A DNA stretch of 64,000 nucleotides from Pseudomonas rhizophila (GTDB lineage: Bacteria; Pseudomonadota; Gammaproteobacteria; Pseudomonadales; Pseudomonadaceae): positions 2,510,128 through 2,574,127 of the forward strand of contig NZ_CP024081.1 in the NCBI RefSeq assembly GCF_003033885.1. Reading direction: 5' to 3'. This document shows positions 1 to 9,767 of the stretch, piece after piece. The translations under genes were made by a program, and so were the position numbers. Within the stretch, counting starts at the first letter, position 1. Every line of letters begins with the position of its first letter. The notes beneath the pieces are model-generated. The model did not search any database and was not told the origin of the DNA. It saw only the letters and a program-made list of their open reading frames with translations.

Positions 1-635
1 GCGTATTCGCCGCCGCCGAAATTGAAGCGGTCGGACGTGAACGCGCCGCGGCCGTTCATCGACATGTCTTCCATGCTCGCGTCGTTACGCGGGCTGTTGG
101 CGCGGAACTGGCCGCCGTACAGGCTCAGGCCGTTGATCTCGGTGGAGGTGACCTGACCGCCGCGGAAAGTCTGCGGCAGGGACCGGCCATCGTCAGAGCG
201 CAGGATCGGCAGCACCGGCATCCATTCGCCCACTTTCAGCTCAGTTTTCGACACCTTGGCCTTGAGTGCGACACCCAGGCGACCGAAATCATCGGCCGGG
301 TGGCCACCGTCATGAACCGGCAACAATCCGGTATTGGCGGTGCCGCGACCACCGTCGAGCTTGAGCGAGTACATGCCCAGCACGTCCATACCGAAACCCA
401 CTGTGCCCTGAGTGAAGCCGGACTTGGCGTCGAGAATGAAACTCTGGGTCCATTCCTCGGCTTTGCCTTGGGCGTTAGCCGGGTTGGTGAAGTTGCGGTT
501 GATGTAGAAGTTGCGCAGGTTGAGATTGACCTTGGCGTCCTCGACAAAACCCGACTCTGCGGCCAGGACGGGCAGGGTGGCGCCAGACAGGGCGATAGCG
601 ATAAGACTGGGGAATAAATGCTGTGTAGGTTTCAT
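1..635 (-). CDS. OprD family outer-membrane porin (5' part, cut by window start)
   Basis: Only the first 211 or so residues are in the window; the C-terminus lies beyond position 1. The protein starts with a signal peptide ending near LPVLAAES and continues with the OprD hallmark stretch FVEDAKVNLNLRNFYINR. OprD porins are 18-strand barrels that let amino acids, peptides, aromatic acids or carbapenems through the outer membrane; the substrate cannot be told from this part. ATG at 635 is preferred over the in-frame ATG at 641 because AGAGAC then lies at normal distance. No partner gene is visible: a long repeat-filled gap lies upstream. Confidence 0.9.
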   Translation of the reverse strand, partial: MKPTQHLFPSLIAIALSGATLPVLAAESGFVEDAKVNLNLRNFYINRNFTNPANAQGKAEEWTQSFILDAKSGFTQGTVGFGMDVLGMYSLKLDGGRGTANTGLLPVHDGGHPADDFGRLGVALKAKVSKTELKVGEWMPVLPILRSDDGRSLPQTFRGGQVTSTEINGLSLYGGQFRANSPRNDASMEDMSMNGRGAFTSDRFNFGGGEY

Positions 636-879
636 GGGCATGTCTCTTGTTTTTGTGGGCAAAGCGGGTCGCTGCCGCAACCTTGGGTTGCAGTCGACAC
701 GGTGGAGCTGGACGGTAAGGCGATCGAAGGATCAGCCGGATGAGGCGGGGTCTATGGGCATGGCATCGAACCTGTTGTTATTGGTTTTGTGCCAGGGATG
801 GTGAAGGGCCGGCTGGGATCGGTTCAATTGTCGTTTGCGGGTTTTGGGCGATTATCGAACGGCAAAAATTGATTGGATC

Positions 880-1256
880 TTTGTGGGAGTGAGCCTGATC
901 GCGATGGCGGCCTACAGTCGGCCAGGATGTTTTTGACTGAGTACATATCCATTTCGCGGTAACGGCGACTTAGGGTTCCGCCCTTACGGCGGGTCACTTT
1001 CGAAAAGCGCGAAGCCGGCCCAGGCGAAAGTAACCAAAGCGCTCTTGCCCCACCACTCGGCACCTCGCTTAGGCTCGGTGTGCCCTCACTCCGGCATTGC
1101 TCCGTGGGCCCGCCGCGAAGGGCCATCCATGGCCCAGCGCGGCTATCCCGGCATCCATGCCGGGATGCCCACTGCGCAACGCCTGCGTTCGGCCAGCGTG
1201 GTTAACGGGGCGCCCGAGATCAACGTCCACCGCGAGGCGGCCTAGTAGCCGACCTG
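880..1256. repeat. Left arm of a large inverted repeat (about 375 bp)
   Basis: This stretch is matched, with scattered mismatches, by the reverse complement of 1602-1983. It starts with a degenerate REP (880-908), continues through a CAGTCGGCC palindrome, a conserved block rich in GGGTTCCGCCCTTACGGCGG, and ends near CCGACCTGG. Open frames through it on both strands are by-products of the repeat: the same frames recur in the other arm and none has a ribosome-binding site or family resemblance. Blocks like this are dispersed in fluorescens-group genomes (from memory, not checked). Confidence 0.8.
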
Positions 1257-1281
1257 GCTCTCCCGGTCGTACGCCGATCCC

Positions 1282-1582
1282 ATTGTGAGAGCGAGCCCGC
1301 TCGCGAAGGCGGTCTGACAGCCGACCTGTCTCTCCGGCCATACCCCGATCCAACTGTGGGAGCGAGCTTGCTCGCGATGGCGGAGGGACAGTTTGCGGTG
1401 GTGTTGGATGTGCTGGCGTCATCGCGAACAAGCTCGCTCCCACAGGTTTTTGTATCGTGTGCGAATGTTGTGAACACCCGCAAACCTATGTGGGAGCGAG
1501 CCTGCTCGCGATAGCGTAGGGTCAGTTTGCGGCGATGTTGGATGTGCTGGCCTCTTCGCGAGCAAGCTCGCTCCCACAGGAG
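1282..1582. repeat. Cluster of five REP palindromes
   Basis: Five copies of the REP core occur in alternating orientation at about 1282-1311, 1355-1381, 1419-1442, 1489-1517 and 1553-1580. Each can fold as a small hairpin (GAGC...GCTC). They fill the spacer between the two long inverted arms. No coding potential is supported here. Confidence 0.85.
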
Positions 1583-1601
1583 GAACGCGATCACCAAAAA
1601 T

Positions 1602-1983
1602 CAGGTCGGCTATCAGGCCGCCTCGCGGTGGACGTTGATCTCGGGCGCCCCGTTAACCACGCTGGCCGAACGCAGGCATTGCGCAGTGGGCACCTCGGCA
1701 TGGATGCCGAGGTAGCCGCGCTGGGCCATGGATGGCCCTTCGCGGCGGGCCCACGGAGCAATGCCGGAGTGCGGGCATGCCGAGCCTAGGCGAGGCACCG
1801 AGTGGTGGGGCAGAAGCGTTTTGCTTACTTTCGCCTGGGCCGGCTTCCGGATTTTCGAAAGTGACCCGCCGTAAGGGCGGAACCCTAAGTGGCCGTTACC
1901 GCAGAAACGGATATGTACGCAATCAACAAAACCCTGGCCGACTGTCAGGCCGCCATCGCGGGCAAGCCTTGCTCCCACACAGC
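1602..1983. repeat. Right arm of the large inverted repeat
   Basis: Reverse-complement partner of 880-1256, ending in a degenerate REP at about 1957-1980. Together with the left arm and the spacer it forms a roughly 1.1-kb composite that fills the whole gap between the porin gene and the emhABC terminator. Confidence 0.8.
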
Positions 1984-1991
1984 GTGCACAA

Positions 1992-2018
1992 ACAAAAAGC
2001 CCACCTTCCGGTGGGCTT
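1992..2018 (-). terminator. Rho-independent terminator of emhABC
   Basis: A perfect 9-bp stem AAGCCCACC / GGTGGGCTT with a 4-nt loop lies 26 bp past the emhC stop. On the minus strand it is followed by a T-run (TTTTTGTTT), so it ends transcription coming from emhABC. Confidence 0.85.
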
Positions 2019-2043
2019 CGTGTTTCAGCGTTCAGGCATCAAG

Positions 2044-3501
2044 TCAGAACAGTTTCAACGGCGGCGCTTTCTCCGCCACCGGTTCGTTCTTGCCGGGTTC
2101 GGCATTCCAACCACCGCCCAACGCCTTGTACAGATTGACCTCGCTGGTCAGTTGCGCCAGGCGGTCGGTGATCAGCGATTGTTGGGCGCTGAACAACTGA
2201 CGTTGGGCGTCGAGGAAGGTCAGGTTGCTGTCGACACCGATGCGATAGCGACGCTCGGCCAGGCTGTAGTAGTCCTGGTTGGCGGCGACGAAGGCGGTCT
2301 GGGCCTGCAACTGTTCATTGTAGGTCCGGCGTGCGGCCAGGCCGTCGGAGACTTCCTGAAACGCGGTCTGAATCGACTTCTCGTAATTGGCGACGTTGAT
2401 GTCTTTCTGGATTTTGGCGTAATCCAGGCTTGCCCGCAGGCTGCCGGCGTTGAAGATCGGCAGGTTGATTTGCGGGGCGAAGGTCCAGGTGCCCGAACCG
2501 CCCTTGAACAGGCCGGACAGGTCCGGGCTCAGGGTGCCGGCGTTGGCCGTCAGACTGATGCTGGGGAAGAACGCGGCCCGTGCGGCGCCGATGTTGGCGT
2601 TGGCGGCCAGCAGGTTGCGTTCGGCCTGGAGGATGTCCGGGCGACGTTGCAACAGGTCTGACGGCAACCCCGCCGGCACTTCGCTGAGCAGGTCATCGCT
2701 CAGCGGTTGGGTGCTCAGGTTGGACGGCAGACCGGTGCCCAGCAGCAGGGTCAGGCTGTTTTCATCCTGAGCCACCTGGCGGGTATAGCGCGCCAGTTGT
2801 ACGCGGGCGTTTTCCACCGCCGTGCGTGCCTGACTCAGGTCCAGGGCCGAGGCCACGCCGACTTCGGCGCTGCGGGAGGTCAGCTTGAGGCTTTGCTCGT
2901 AGGTGCCCAGGGTTTCCTGGGTCAGCTTGAGCAGTTCCTTGTCGGCCTGCCAGGTCAGGTAGGCGTTGGCAACGCTGGCCACCAGGCTGATCTGGGTACT
3001 GCGACGGGCCTCTTCGGTGGCGAAGTAGCTTTGCAACGCTTGCTCGCTCAGGCTGCGCACCCGGCCGAACAGGTCCAGTTCATAAGCACTGATGCCCAGG
3101 GTCGCGGAGTAGGAGCTGCTGATGGCTGCCTCACCGGTTTGCGACGCCCGTGCCGGCACTCGCTGACGGCTGCCGGAACCGGTGGCCGAGACCGCCGGGA
3201 ACAGGTCCGCCCGCTGGATGCGGTATTGCGCGGCGTAAGCATCGATATTCAGCGCCGCGACGCGCAGGTCGCGGTTGTTTTCCAGGGCAACCTGGATCAG
3301 CTGTTGCAAGGCCGGGTCATGGAAAAACTGTTTCCAGCCCTGTTCGGCGGCGGCCTGGCTGGCCGCCTTGGCCGGCTCGTAGGCCGGACCTTGCGGGTAC
3401 TGCGTGGCGACCGGTGCTTCGGGCCGCTGATAATCGGGGATCAGCGAGCAGCCGCTGAGCACGACGGCGGCGATGGTCAGAGAGAGGAGCGACTTGCTCA
3501 T
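2044..3501 (-). CDS. emhC: RND efflux outer-membrane channel lipoprotein EmhC (OprM/TtgC type)
   Basis: Outer-membrane factor of a tripartite drug and solvent efflux pump. The 485-residue protein has a lipoprotein signal with lipobox LSGC (Cys18), followed by [13 protein letters not shown], typical of OprM/TtgC. Two OEP repeats follow; the second holds the signature [16 protein letters not shown]. Three subunits form a TolC-like barrel plus periplasmic tunnel. The ATG overlaps the emhB stop by 4 bp (ATGA), so translation is coupled. Third gene of emhABC. Length and sequence match the full family. Confidence 0.95.
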   Translation of the reverse strand: MSKSLLSLTIAAVVLSGCSLIPDYQRPEAPVATQYPQGPAYEPAKAASQAAAEQGWKQFFHDPALQQLIQVALENNRDLRVAALNIDAYAAQYRIQRADLFPAVSATGSGSRQRVPARASQTGEAAISSSYSATLGISAYELDLFGRVRSLSEQALQSYFATEEARRSTQISLVASVANAYLTWQADKELLKLTQETLGTYEQSLKLTSRSAEVGVASALDLSQARTAVENARVQLARYTRQVAQDENSLTLLLGTGLPSNLSTQPLSDDLLSEVPAGLPSDLLQRRPDILQAERNLLAANANIGAARAAFFPSISLTANAGTLSPDLSGLFKGGSGTWTFAPQINLPIFNAGSLRASLDYAKIQKDINVANYEKSIQTAFQEVSDGLAARRTYNEQLQAQTAFVAANQDYYSLAERRYRIGVDSNLTFLDAQRQLFSAQQSLITDRLAQLTSEVNLYKALGGGWNAEPGKNEPVAEKAPPLKLF

Positions 3502-6500
3502 TGGCCAGCCTCTTTAGAAGTTTCAGGAGTGTCGTCCTGGTCGATATTTTTGCGACGGCCTATCGACGACACAGTCACGAAGAACAATGGCACCCAGAAA
3601 ATCGCCAGGATGGTGGCGGTCAACATACCGCCGATCACACCGGTGCCGATGGCGTGCTGGCTGCCTGAACCTGCGCCGGTGGAAATCGCCAACGGCACCA
3701 CGCCGAGAACGAACGCCAGGGACGTCATGATGATCGGCCTTAGACGCATCCTACAGGCTTCAATGGCGGCTTCCACCAGCGTGCGGCCCTGTTCGTGAAG
3801 TTCCTTGGCGAATTCCACGATCAGAATAGCGTTTTTCGCCGCCAGACCGATGGTCGTCAACAAGCCCACCTGGAAGTACACGTCGTTGGACAGGCCGCGC
3901 AGGCTGGTCGCCATCAAGGCACCGATGATCCCCAGTGGTACCACGAGCATGACCGCGATCGGAATCGACCAGCTTTCATACAGCGCAGCCAGGCAGAGGA
4001 ATACCATCAGCAGCGACAAGGCGTACAACGCAGGCGCCTGGGAGCCGGAAAGACGTTCCTCGTAGGACAGACCCGTCCAGGAAATACCGACGCCGGCCGG
4101 CAGTTTCTGGGCGATGGCCTCGACTTCGGCCATGGCTTCACCGGTGGAGTAACCCGGGGCCGGGGACCCCAGAATTTCCATCGCTTCCACGCCGTTGTAA
4201 CGGGCCAGTTTCGGCGAGCCGTAGACCCACTCGCCCTTGGCGAATGCGCTGAACGGCACCATAGTCCCGGCGCTGTTGCGCACATACCACTTCTGCAGGT
4301 CTTCGGGGCTCATGCGTGCATTCGGCTGACCTTGGACGTACACCCGCTTCACCCGACCACGGTCGATGAAGTCGTTCACGTAGCTACTGCCCAGGGCAAC
4401 CGACAGGGTGTTGTTGATGTCCGAGAGGGTGATGCCCAGGGCGCTGGCCTTCTCGTCATCGATTTCCAACTGGTACTGCGGCTCGTCATTCAGGCCGTTC
4501 GGACGCACCTGGGAGAGAATCTTGCTCTGGGAAGCCATGCCCAGGAACTGGTTACGGGCTTCCATCAGCTTCTCATGGCCGATGCCGGCGCGGTCCTGCA
4601 GGAACACGTCGAAACCGGTGGCGTTACCCAGTTCCATCACCGCCGGCGGAGCGAAGGCAAACACCATTGCGTCGCGGAAGGTGAAGAAGTGTTGCTGGGC
4701 GCGGCCAGCGATTTTGAACACGGTGTTCTCAGCGTCACGCTCTTCCCACGGTTTGAGCATGATGAACGCCAGGCCGGAGCTCTGGCCACGACCGGCGAAG
4801 TTGAAACCGGTCACGGTGAACACCGAGGCCACGCCATCGCCTTCACCGCCATCCTTGCTTGGACGCAGCAGGAACTCGCGCATGTTGTCCACCACCACCT
4901 GGGTCCGTTCGGCGCTGGAACCAGCCGGGGTCTGCACCTGGGCAAACAGCACGCCCTGGTCTTCTTCCGGCAGGAACGCCGTCGGGATGCGGGTGAACAG
5001 CCAGACCATGCCAACCACGATGATCACATAGGCTAGCAGGTACGGCGCCTTGTGCTTGAGCATGTTGCCCACGCCGCGCTCGTAGCTTCTGACGCCGCGG
5101 TCGAAGGTGCGGTTGAACCAGCCGAAGAAGCCGCGTTTCGGCGTGCCGTGCTCACCCTTGGGAATGGGCTTGAGCATGGTGGCGCACAGGGCCGGAGTGA
5201 AAATCAGGGCCACCAGTACCGACAGGGCCATGGCCGAGACGATGGTGATGGAGAACTGCTTGTAGATCACGCCGGTGGAGCCGCCAAAAAACGCCATCGG
5301 CAGCAGTACCGCCGAGAGCACCAGAGCGATACCCACCAGGGCGCCCTGGATCTGGCCCATGGATTTTTTGGTGGCTTCCTTGGGTGACAGGCCTTCTTCA
5401 CTCATGACCCGTTCGACGTTCTCCACCACGACGATGGCATCGTCCACCAGCAAACCGATGGCCAGCACCATGCCGAACATGGTCAGGGTGTTGATGCTGA
5501 AGCCGAATGCCGCGAGGATCCCGAAAGTGCCGAGCAATACCACCGGCACCGTCATCGTGGTGATGATGGTGGCGCGGAAGTTCTGCAGGAACAGGAACAT
5601 CACCAGGAACACCAGGGCAACCGCTTCGATCAGGGTTTCAACCACACCCTTGATCGACTCGCTCACCACCGGTGTGGTGTCGTAGGGGAACACCACTTCC
5701 AGGCCTTGCGGGAAGAACGGCTTGAGATCTTCGACGGTCTGGCGCAGGGCCTTGGCCGTGTCGAGGGCGTTGGCACCGGTGGCCAGTCTCACTGCCAGAC
5801 CGGAGGCCGGGGCACCGTTGAACTGGGCATTGATGCTGTAGCTCTCGCCGCCCAGGGCGACATCTGCCACGTCGCCGACGCGCACTTGCGAGCCATCCGG
5901 ATTGACCTTGAGCAAGATGGCCTTGAACTGTTCGGCGGTCTGCAGGCGGGTCTTGCCAATAATGGTGGCGTTCAGTTGCTGACCGGGCAGGGCAGGCAAG
6001 CCGCCGAGTTGGCCGGACGCGATCTGGACGTTCTGCGCGGAAATGGCGTTGGTCACATCTACCGGGGTCAGGCTGTAGTTATTCAGCTTGGCCGGGTCGA
6101 GCCAGATTCGCATTGCGTACTGGGCACCGAAGACCTGGAAGTCACCGACACCGGCTGTGCGCGAGATCGGGTCCTGCATGTTGGACACGATGTAGTTGGA
6201 CAGGTCTTCCCGGGTCATGCTGCCGTCGCGCGACACCACGCCGATCACCATCAGGAAGTTTCTCACTGACTTGGTCACGCGGATGCCCTGTTGCTGCACT
6301 TCTTGCGGCAGCAGCGGGGTGGCCAGGTTCAACTTGTTCTGGACCTGGACCTGGGCGGTATCGGAGTTGGTGCCTTGTTCGAAGGTCGCCGTGATGGTCA
6401 TGCTGCCGTCGGAGTTACTTTCCGAGGAGACATAACGCAGGTTATCGATGCCGTTGAGCTGTTGCTCGATGACCTGCACCACGGTGTCCTGCACGGTCTG

Positions 6501-6662
6501 CGCGGATGCGCCCGGGTAGGTGACCTGGATCGCAATGGCCGGCGGCGCGATGCTGGGGTATTGGTTGATCGGCAATTTGAGGATCGACAGGGCCCCGACC
6601 AACATGATCACCAGGGCGATAACCCAGGCGAAAATCGGACGGTCGATAAAAAATTTCGACAT
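3498..6662 (-). CDS. emhB: RND efflux inner-membrane pump EmhB (MexB/TtgB type)
   Basis: Proton-driven pump of the tripartite system; it takes amphipathic drugs, aromatic hydrocarbons and biocides from the periplasm or inner leaflet and passes them to EmhC. The 1054-residue length and [13 protein letters not shown] start are those of the MexB/TtgB family. Twelve transmembrane segments flank two large periplasmic loops. The proton-relay pair Asp407-Asp408 is present in [14 protein letters not shown]. It follows emhA after only 3 bp and overlaps emhC by 4 bp, giving one operon. The two best-known pseudomonad versions, emhB and ttgB, cannot be separated by sequence alone. Confidence 0.96.
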   Translation of the reverse strand: MSKFFIDRPIFAWVIALVIMLVGALSILKLPINQYPSIAPPAIAIQVTYPGASAQTVQDTVVQVIEQQLNGIDNLRYVSSESNSDGSMTITATFEQGTNSDTAQVQVQNKLNLATPLLPQEVQQQGIRVTKSVRNFLMVIGVVSRDGSMTREDLSNYIVSNMQDPISRTAGVGDFQVFGAQYAMRIWLDPAKLNNYSLTPVDVTNAISAQNVQIASGQLGGLPALPGQQLNATIIGKTRLQTAEQFKAILLKVNPDGSQVRVGDVADVALGGESYSINAQFNGAPASGLAVRLATGANALDTAKALRQTVEDLKPFFPQGLEVVFPYDTTPVVSESIKGVVETLIEAVALVFLVMFLFLQNFRATIITTMTVPVVLLGTFGILAAFGFSINTLTMFGMVLAIGLLVDDAIVVVENVERVMSEEGLSPKEATKKSMGQIQGALVGIALVLSAVLLPMAFFGGSTGVIYKQFSITIVSAMALSVLVALIFTPALCATMLKPIPKGEHGTPKRGFFGWFNRTFDRGVRSYERGVGNMLKHKAPYLLAYVIIVVGMVWLFTRIPTAFLPEEDQGVLFAQVQTPAGSSAERTQVVVDNMREFLLRPSKDGGEGDGVASVFTVTGFNFAGRGQSSGLAFIMLKPWEERDAENTVFKIAGRAQQHFFTFRDAMVFAFAPPAVMELGNATGFDVFLQDRAGIGHEKLMEARNQFLGMASQSKILSQVRPNGLNDEPQYQLEIDDEKASALGITLSDINNTLSVALGSSYVNDFIDRGRVKRVYVQGQPNARMSPEDLQKWYVRNSAGTMVPFSAFAKGEWVYGSPKLARYNGVEAMEILGSPAPGYSTGEAMAEVEAIAQKLPAGVGISWTGLSYEERLSGSQAPALYALSLLMVFLCLAALYESWSIPIAVMLVVPLGIIGALMATSLRGLSNDVYFQVGLLTTIGLAAKNAILIVEFAKELHEQGRTLVEAAIEACRMRLRPIIMTSLAFVLGVVPLAISTGAGSGSQHAIGTGVIGGMLTATILAIFWVPLFFVTVSSIGRRKNIDQDDTPETSKEAGQ

Positions 6663-6665
6663 GGT

Positions 6666-7823
6666 TTACTCCCCTTTGCCGCCGGCGGCTTTGTCAGCTG
6701 CCTGTGCGGGGGCCGGGTTCTTTGCGCTAACGTTGGTGGCCTCAGTGGCTTTGACTTCCACCCCTGGCCGTACGTACTGCAACCCTTCGGTGATCAGGCG
6801 ATCGCCAGCCTTGAGCCCGTCTTCGATCAGCCACTGGCTACCGACGGTACGGCTGGCCTTGAGCTGGCGCAGCTCGACCTTATTGTCCGGGCCCACCACC
6901 AGGGCGGTCGGCATGCCTTTGAGGTCGCGGGTCACGCCTTGCTGCGGCGCAAGAATCGCCGCGCTGTTGACCCCGGCCTGCAATTGCGCGTGGACGAACA
7001 TGCCCGGCAGCAGGGTGTGGTCAGGGTTAGGGAACACCGCGCGCAGGGTTACCGAACCGGTGGTCTGGTCGACCGACACTTCGGAGAACTCCAGCTTACC
7101 CTCATGGGCATATTGGCTGCCGTCTTCCAGGGTCAGTTTGACCATGGCGGCGTTGTCGCCAGCCTTCTGCAGGCGGCCGCTTTCCAGTTCACGGCGCAGT
7201 TGCAGCAGTTCCACGGAACTCTGCGTCACGTCGACGTAAATCGGGTCCAGTTGCTGAATGGTTGCCAGGGCATCGGCCTGGCCGTTGCTCACCAACGCAC
7301 CCTCGGTCACCGAGGAGCGACCGATGCGACCGGAAATCGGTGCGTAGACCTTGGTGTAGCGCACATTGATCTGGGCGGTCTGCAGATTGGCTTCCGACTC
7401 CAGGCGGTTGGCCAAGGCGGTGTCGTATTCCTGGCGGCTGACGGCCTGTTCGTCCACCAATTGTTTATAGCGATCGGAAATGGACTTGGTTGAGCGCAGG
7501 TTTGCTTCTGCACTTTTGAGGGTCGCTTCGTACATGGCCGGGTCAATCTGATACAGCTGCTGGCCAGCCTTGACGTCGGCACCTTCCTTGAACAGACGCT
7601 TGAGGATGATGCCGTTGACTTGCGGACGAACTTCCGCGATGCGGAACGCGCTGGTGCGACCGGGAAGCTCCGACGTCAGGGTGAACGGCTGGGTCTTGAG
7701 GGTTACGACGCCGACCTGAGGAGCCGGTGCGGCAGGTGCCGCCTCTTCCTTTTTACATCCGCTGAGCAGCGATGCCAGGGCGATGGCGGTAACCAGAGCG
7801 GTAACAGCTGGCTTGAATTGCAT
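6666..7823 (-). CDS. emhA: RND efflux periplasmic adaptor lipoprotein EmhA (MexA/TtgA type)
   Basis: Membrane fusion protein linking EmhB to EmhC. The start at 7823 gives 385 residues, places GAGGATTT at proper ribosome-binding distance and exposes a lipobox LLSGC right after the signal helix. A frame extending to 7928 would read through the operator and bury that signal. The lipoyl/barrel-sandwich halves flank a helical hairpin (about residues 100-170), ahead of a beta-barrel and membrane-proximal domain. First gene of emhABC, transcribed away from emhR; repression by EmhR is expected at the intergenic operator. Confidence 0.95.
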   Translation of the reverse strand: MQFKPAVTALVTAIALASLLSGCKKEEAAPAAPAPQVGVVTLKTQPFTLTSELPGRTSAFRIAEVRPQVNGIILKRLFKEGADVKAGQQLYQIDPAMYEATLKSAEANLRSTKSISDRYKQLVDEQAVSRQEYDTALANRLESEANLQTAQINVRYTKVYAPISGRIGRSSVTEGALVSNGQADALATIQQLDPIYVDVTQSSVELLQLRRELESGRLQKAGDNAAMVKLTLEDGSQYAHEGKLEFSEVSVDQTTGSVTLRAVFPNPDHTLLPGMFVHAQLQAGVNSAAILAPQQGVTRDLKGMPTALVVGPDNKVELRQLKASRTVGSQWLIEDGLKAGDRLITEGLQYVRPGVEVKATEATNVSAKNPAPAQAADKAAGGKGE

Positions 7824-7912
7824 GGAAATCCTCGGGTCCAGGCGCGTAAGAGGCGCACAAGAAAGTGGAAGGTGAAAAAGAGCGAGATAAACAATTAGTA
7901 GGATGCTAAGAA

Positions 7913-7945
7913 ATATACTTACGTACACGGTTGTTTGTAAACACC
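7913..7945. promoter_or_regulatory. EmhR/TtgR-type operator overlapping the emhABC promoter
   Basis: Read on the minus strand the site is TGTTTACAAACAACC, then GTG, then TACGTAAGTATAT, very close to the TtgR operator as known from P. putida (TTACAAACAACC...TGTAAGTA). A second half-like motif, GTATTTACAAA on the plus strand, lies at 7963-7973. The site is between the divergent emhA (7823) and emhR (8089) starts, so one repressor can control both. Confidence 0.75.
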
Positions 7946-8088
7946 CAAATTGCGTACCATCGGTATTTACAAAAGCCTGACAAAAGGCCTGCGCAGGTCG
8001 CAGAAGCGTTGTGAAGAACGCCGCCTCACATTTTGTTCAGTTGATCCTTACGCATTGCTTACGCATCCTGATTGAGGTGTTTACTGCC

Positions 8089-8721
8089 ATGGTCCGTCGT
8101 ACCAAAGAGGAAGCTCTGGAGACTCGCAGCCAGATACTCGAAGCGGCCGAAAAAGCCTTTTTCGAGCGCGGTGTGGCCCGCACGACACTGGCTGACATCG
8201 CGACGCTGGCCGGTGTAACGCGCGGTGCCATCTACTGGCATTTCAGCAATAAGGCGGACCTGCTCCAGGCCATGCTCGATACCTTGCACGAGCCGCTCGA
8301 CGATCTGGCCCGCGCCAGTGAAAGTGAAGAGGAGCTTGACCCCCTGGGTTGTGTTCGCAAGCTGCTGGTGCGGTTGTTCCAACAGGTGGCCCTGGACCCG
8401 AAAACCCGACGCATTAATGAGATTTTGTTTCATAAGTGCGAATTCACCGATGAAATGTGCGATTTGCGCCAGCAGCGGCGCCAGGTCAGTCTCGATTGCA
8501 ACGTGCGTATCGCGTTGTCGTTGCGCAATGCGATGAAGCGTGGCCAGTTGCCGGACGATCTGGATCCCGAAAGGGCAGCGGTCGCCATACATGCATACAT
8601 CGACGGCATTTTGTACCAGTGGCTACTGGCTCCCGACAGCTTCGCACTGGCGGGTGAGGCCGAGCGCTGGGTGGAGATCGGGCTGGATATGCTGCACCTG
8701 AGCCCCAACCTGCGCAAATAA
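8089..8721 (+). CDS. emhR: TetR-family repressor of the efflux operon (EmhR/TtgR)
   Basis: Local repressor released by drugs and aromatic ligands. The start at 8089 gives 210 residues beginning [13 protein letters not shown], exactly as in TtgR/EmhR/MexR-like TetR proteins; the longer frame from 8011 adds residues with no family counterpart. The helix-turn-helix is at about residues 29-50 ([20 protein letters not shown]). The C-terminal ligand domain follows. It is divergent from emhABC, which is the standard arrangement. Confidence 0.94.
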   Translation: MVRRTKEEALETRSQILEAAEKAFFERGVARTTLADIATLAGVTRGAIYWHFSNKADLLQAMLDTLHEPLDDLARASESEEELDPLGCVRKLLVRLFQQVALDPKTRRINEILFHKCEFTDEMCDLRQQRRQVSLDCNVRIALSLRNAMKRGQLPDDLDPERAAVAIHAYIDGILYQWLLAPDSFALAGEAERWVEIGLDMLHLSPNLRK

Positions 8722-8932
8722 AACAAAATGCTCAATTTCATCGGTTTGTGTCAATAGCTGAACGGCGAGGACCCCGCCGGGCCTTGATCCCGGCAGAGTC
8801 ATTTATAGACGAACTGCAGACACGTTGATCGCTCGCGATTCGCGATTGTGCAGGAGGATTATGGCGTGTTGATGTACCGGCGCCATTGAGGCGCCTGTAC
8901 TTGTCGTGCCGGCCTGTTACCGACCCTCTGGT

Positions 8933-9439
8933 TTATTCAACAATGAGGCGCACGGAATAGTTGAAAGGGGGTTCGAGCATCTTCTGGAAGATTTCCGAGC
9001 GGCAGGTGTATTCACCATTGCCGGTATACGCAGTTTTGCTTTTCCTGTTTGGCCTGTAACTGGATTCCAGGACGCCAAAACCGATGGGGGCTTCAAAGCG
9101 GGTTTGCATTTGGCAGCCGAAGTTGAAGGTGCTCATTTGATAGGAGAGAACTAATTCAATCGGTTTGATTTTTCTCAGCGTCGGTTGCCAGCCAGCAGCG
9201 GGATAAGTGAATTTCCTGTTATGGGCGAAATAGAATTCGCGGGTTGTTTTGGCGGGGACATCATAAGCGCTCAAGGACATGTCCGGGGGCGTGGGTTGCT
9301 CACTTAAAATGTTGGTCATTTCCAAGGCGTGAGAAGTTTTGTTTACCAGCTCCACGGTGATGCCGGTGTTGGCCAGGCTGGTGGCGACGGCTGCCGGTCC
9401 CAGTAGCAGAGCGAGGATTAAGTTTTTCATCATGTTCAT
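8933..9439 (-). CDS. Secreted protein of unknown function
   Basis: I do not recognise this 168-residue protein. It has a signal peptide (MNMMKNLILALLLGPAAVATSLA, cleavage before NTG). The mature part is beta-rich, with two Cys residues (in FGCQM and YTCRS) that could form one disulfide. It resembles small periplasmic or secreted beta-sandwich proteins only in general terms. Start choice is uncertain among three ATGs within 12 bases. The gene has clearly lower GC than its neighbours and sits beside an AT-rich gap, which hints at later acquisition. Confidence 0.7.
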   Translation of the reverse strand: MNMMKNLILALLLGPAAVATSLANTGITVELVNKTSHALEMTNILSEQPTPPDMSLSAYDVPAKTTREFYFAHNRKFTYPAAGWQPTLRKIKPIELVLSYQMSTFNFGCQMQTRFEAPIGFGVLESSYRPNRKSKTAYTGNGEYTCRSEIFQKMLEPPFNYSVRLIVE

Positions 9440-9714
9440 TGTAATGTGTCTCTCATGTATTACGAGGCGCGCTAAAGCCTGCGTAAGATAATGGCGCGTA
9501 ATTGAAGTTACTCGGTTTAGTGTTATTTTTTACAAGAATTTAAGTTGCTTATTAAGTTTGATAGATGTCGGTTAAATCCATTGGTTGAGTGGGTTGTTGT
9601 TCGGGCTTATTATTAACGCTGTCCGGTGTGTTAATCCATAGTGAGTAAGTGTGGTGTTGTTATTTGATGTTTCGATTTCTGCGGAGTTTGATTGCGTCAG
9701 CCGTCAACAGATGT
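9440..9714. other. AT-rich intergenic stretch, no gene seen
   Basis: About 275 bases of clearly AT-rich sequence (runs such as TTATTTTTTACAAGAATTTAAG) upstream of the secreted unknown. It probably holds that gene's promoter. I find no open frame with a ribosome-binding site and no repeat. Confidence 0.5.
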
Positions 9715-9749
9715 AAAAAAGCCCCGGCTCTTGCGAGTCGGGGCTTTTG
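9715..9749 (-). terminator. Rho-independent terminator of the arsR-MFS-xenB operon
   Basis: Stem GCCCCGACTC / GAGCCGGGGC (one G-T pair) with loop GCAA, followed on the minus strand by TTTTTTAC. It lies about 20 bp past the ene-reductase stop. The plus strand also has TTTT after the stem, so it may work both ways. Confidence 0.85.
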
Positions 9750-9767
9750 GTAAGGCCGGTTTTTTAT

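Noticed and set aside
1732..2661. Plus-strand open frame through the right repeat arm into emhC
   Set aside because: It joins repeat sequence to the antisense of emhC; the first part recurs in the other arm as repeat-derived translation.
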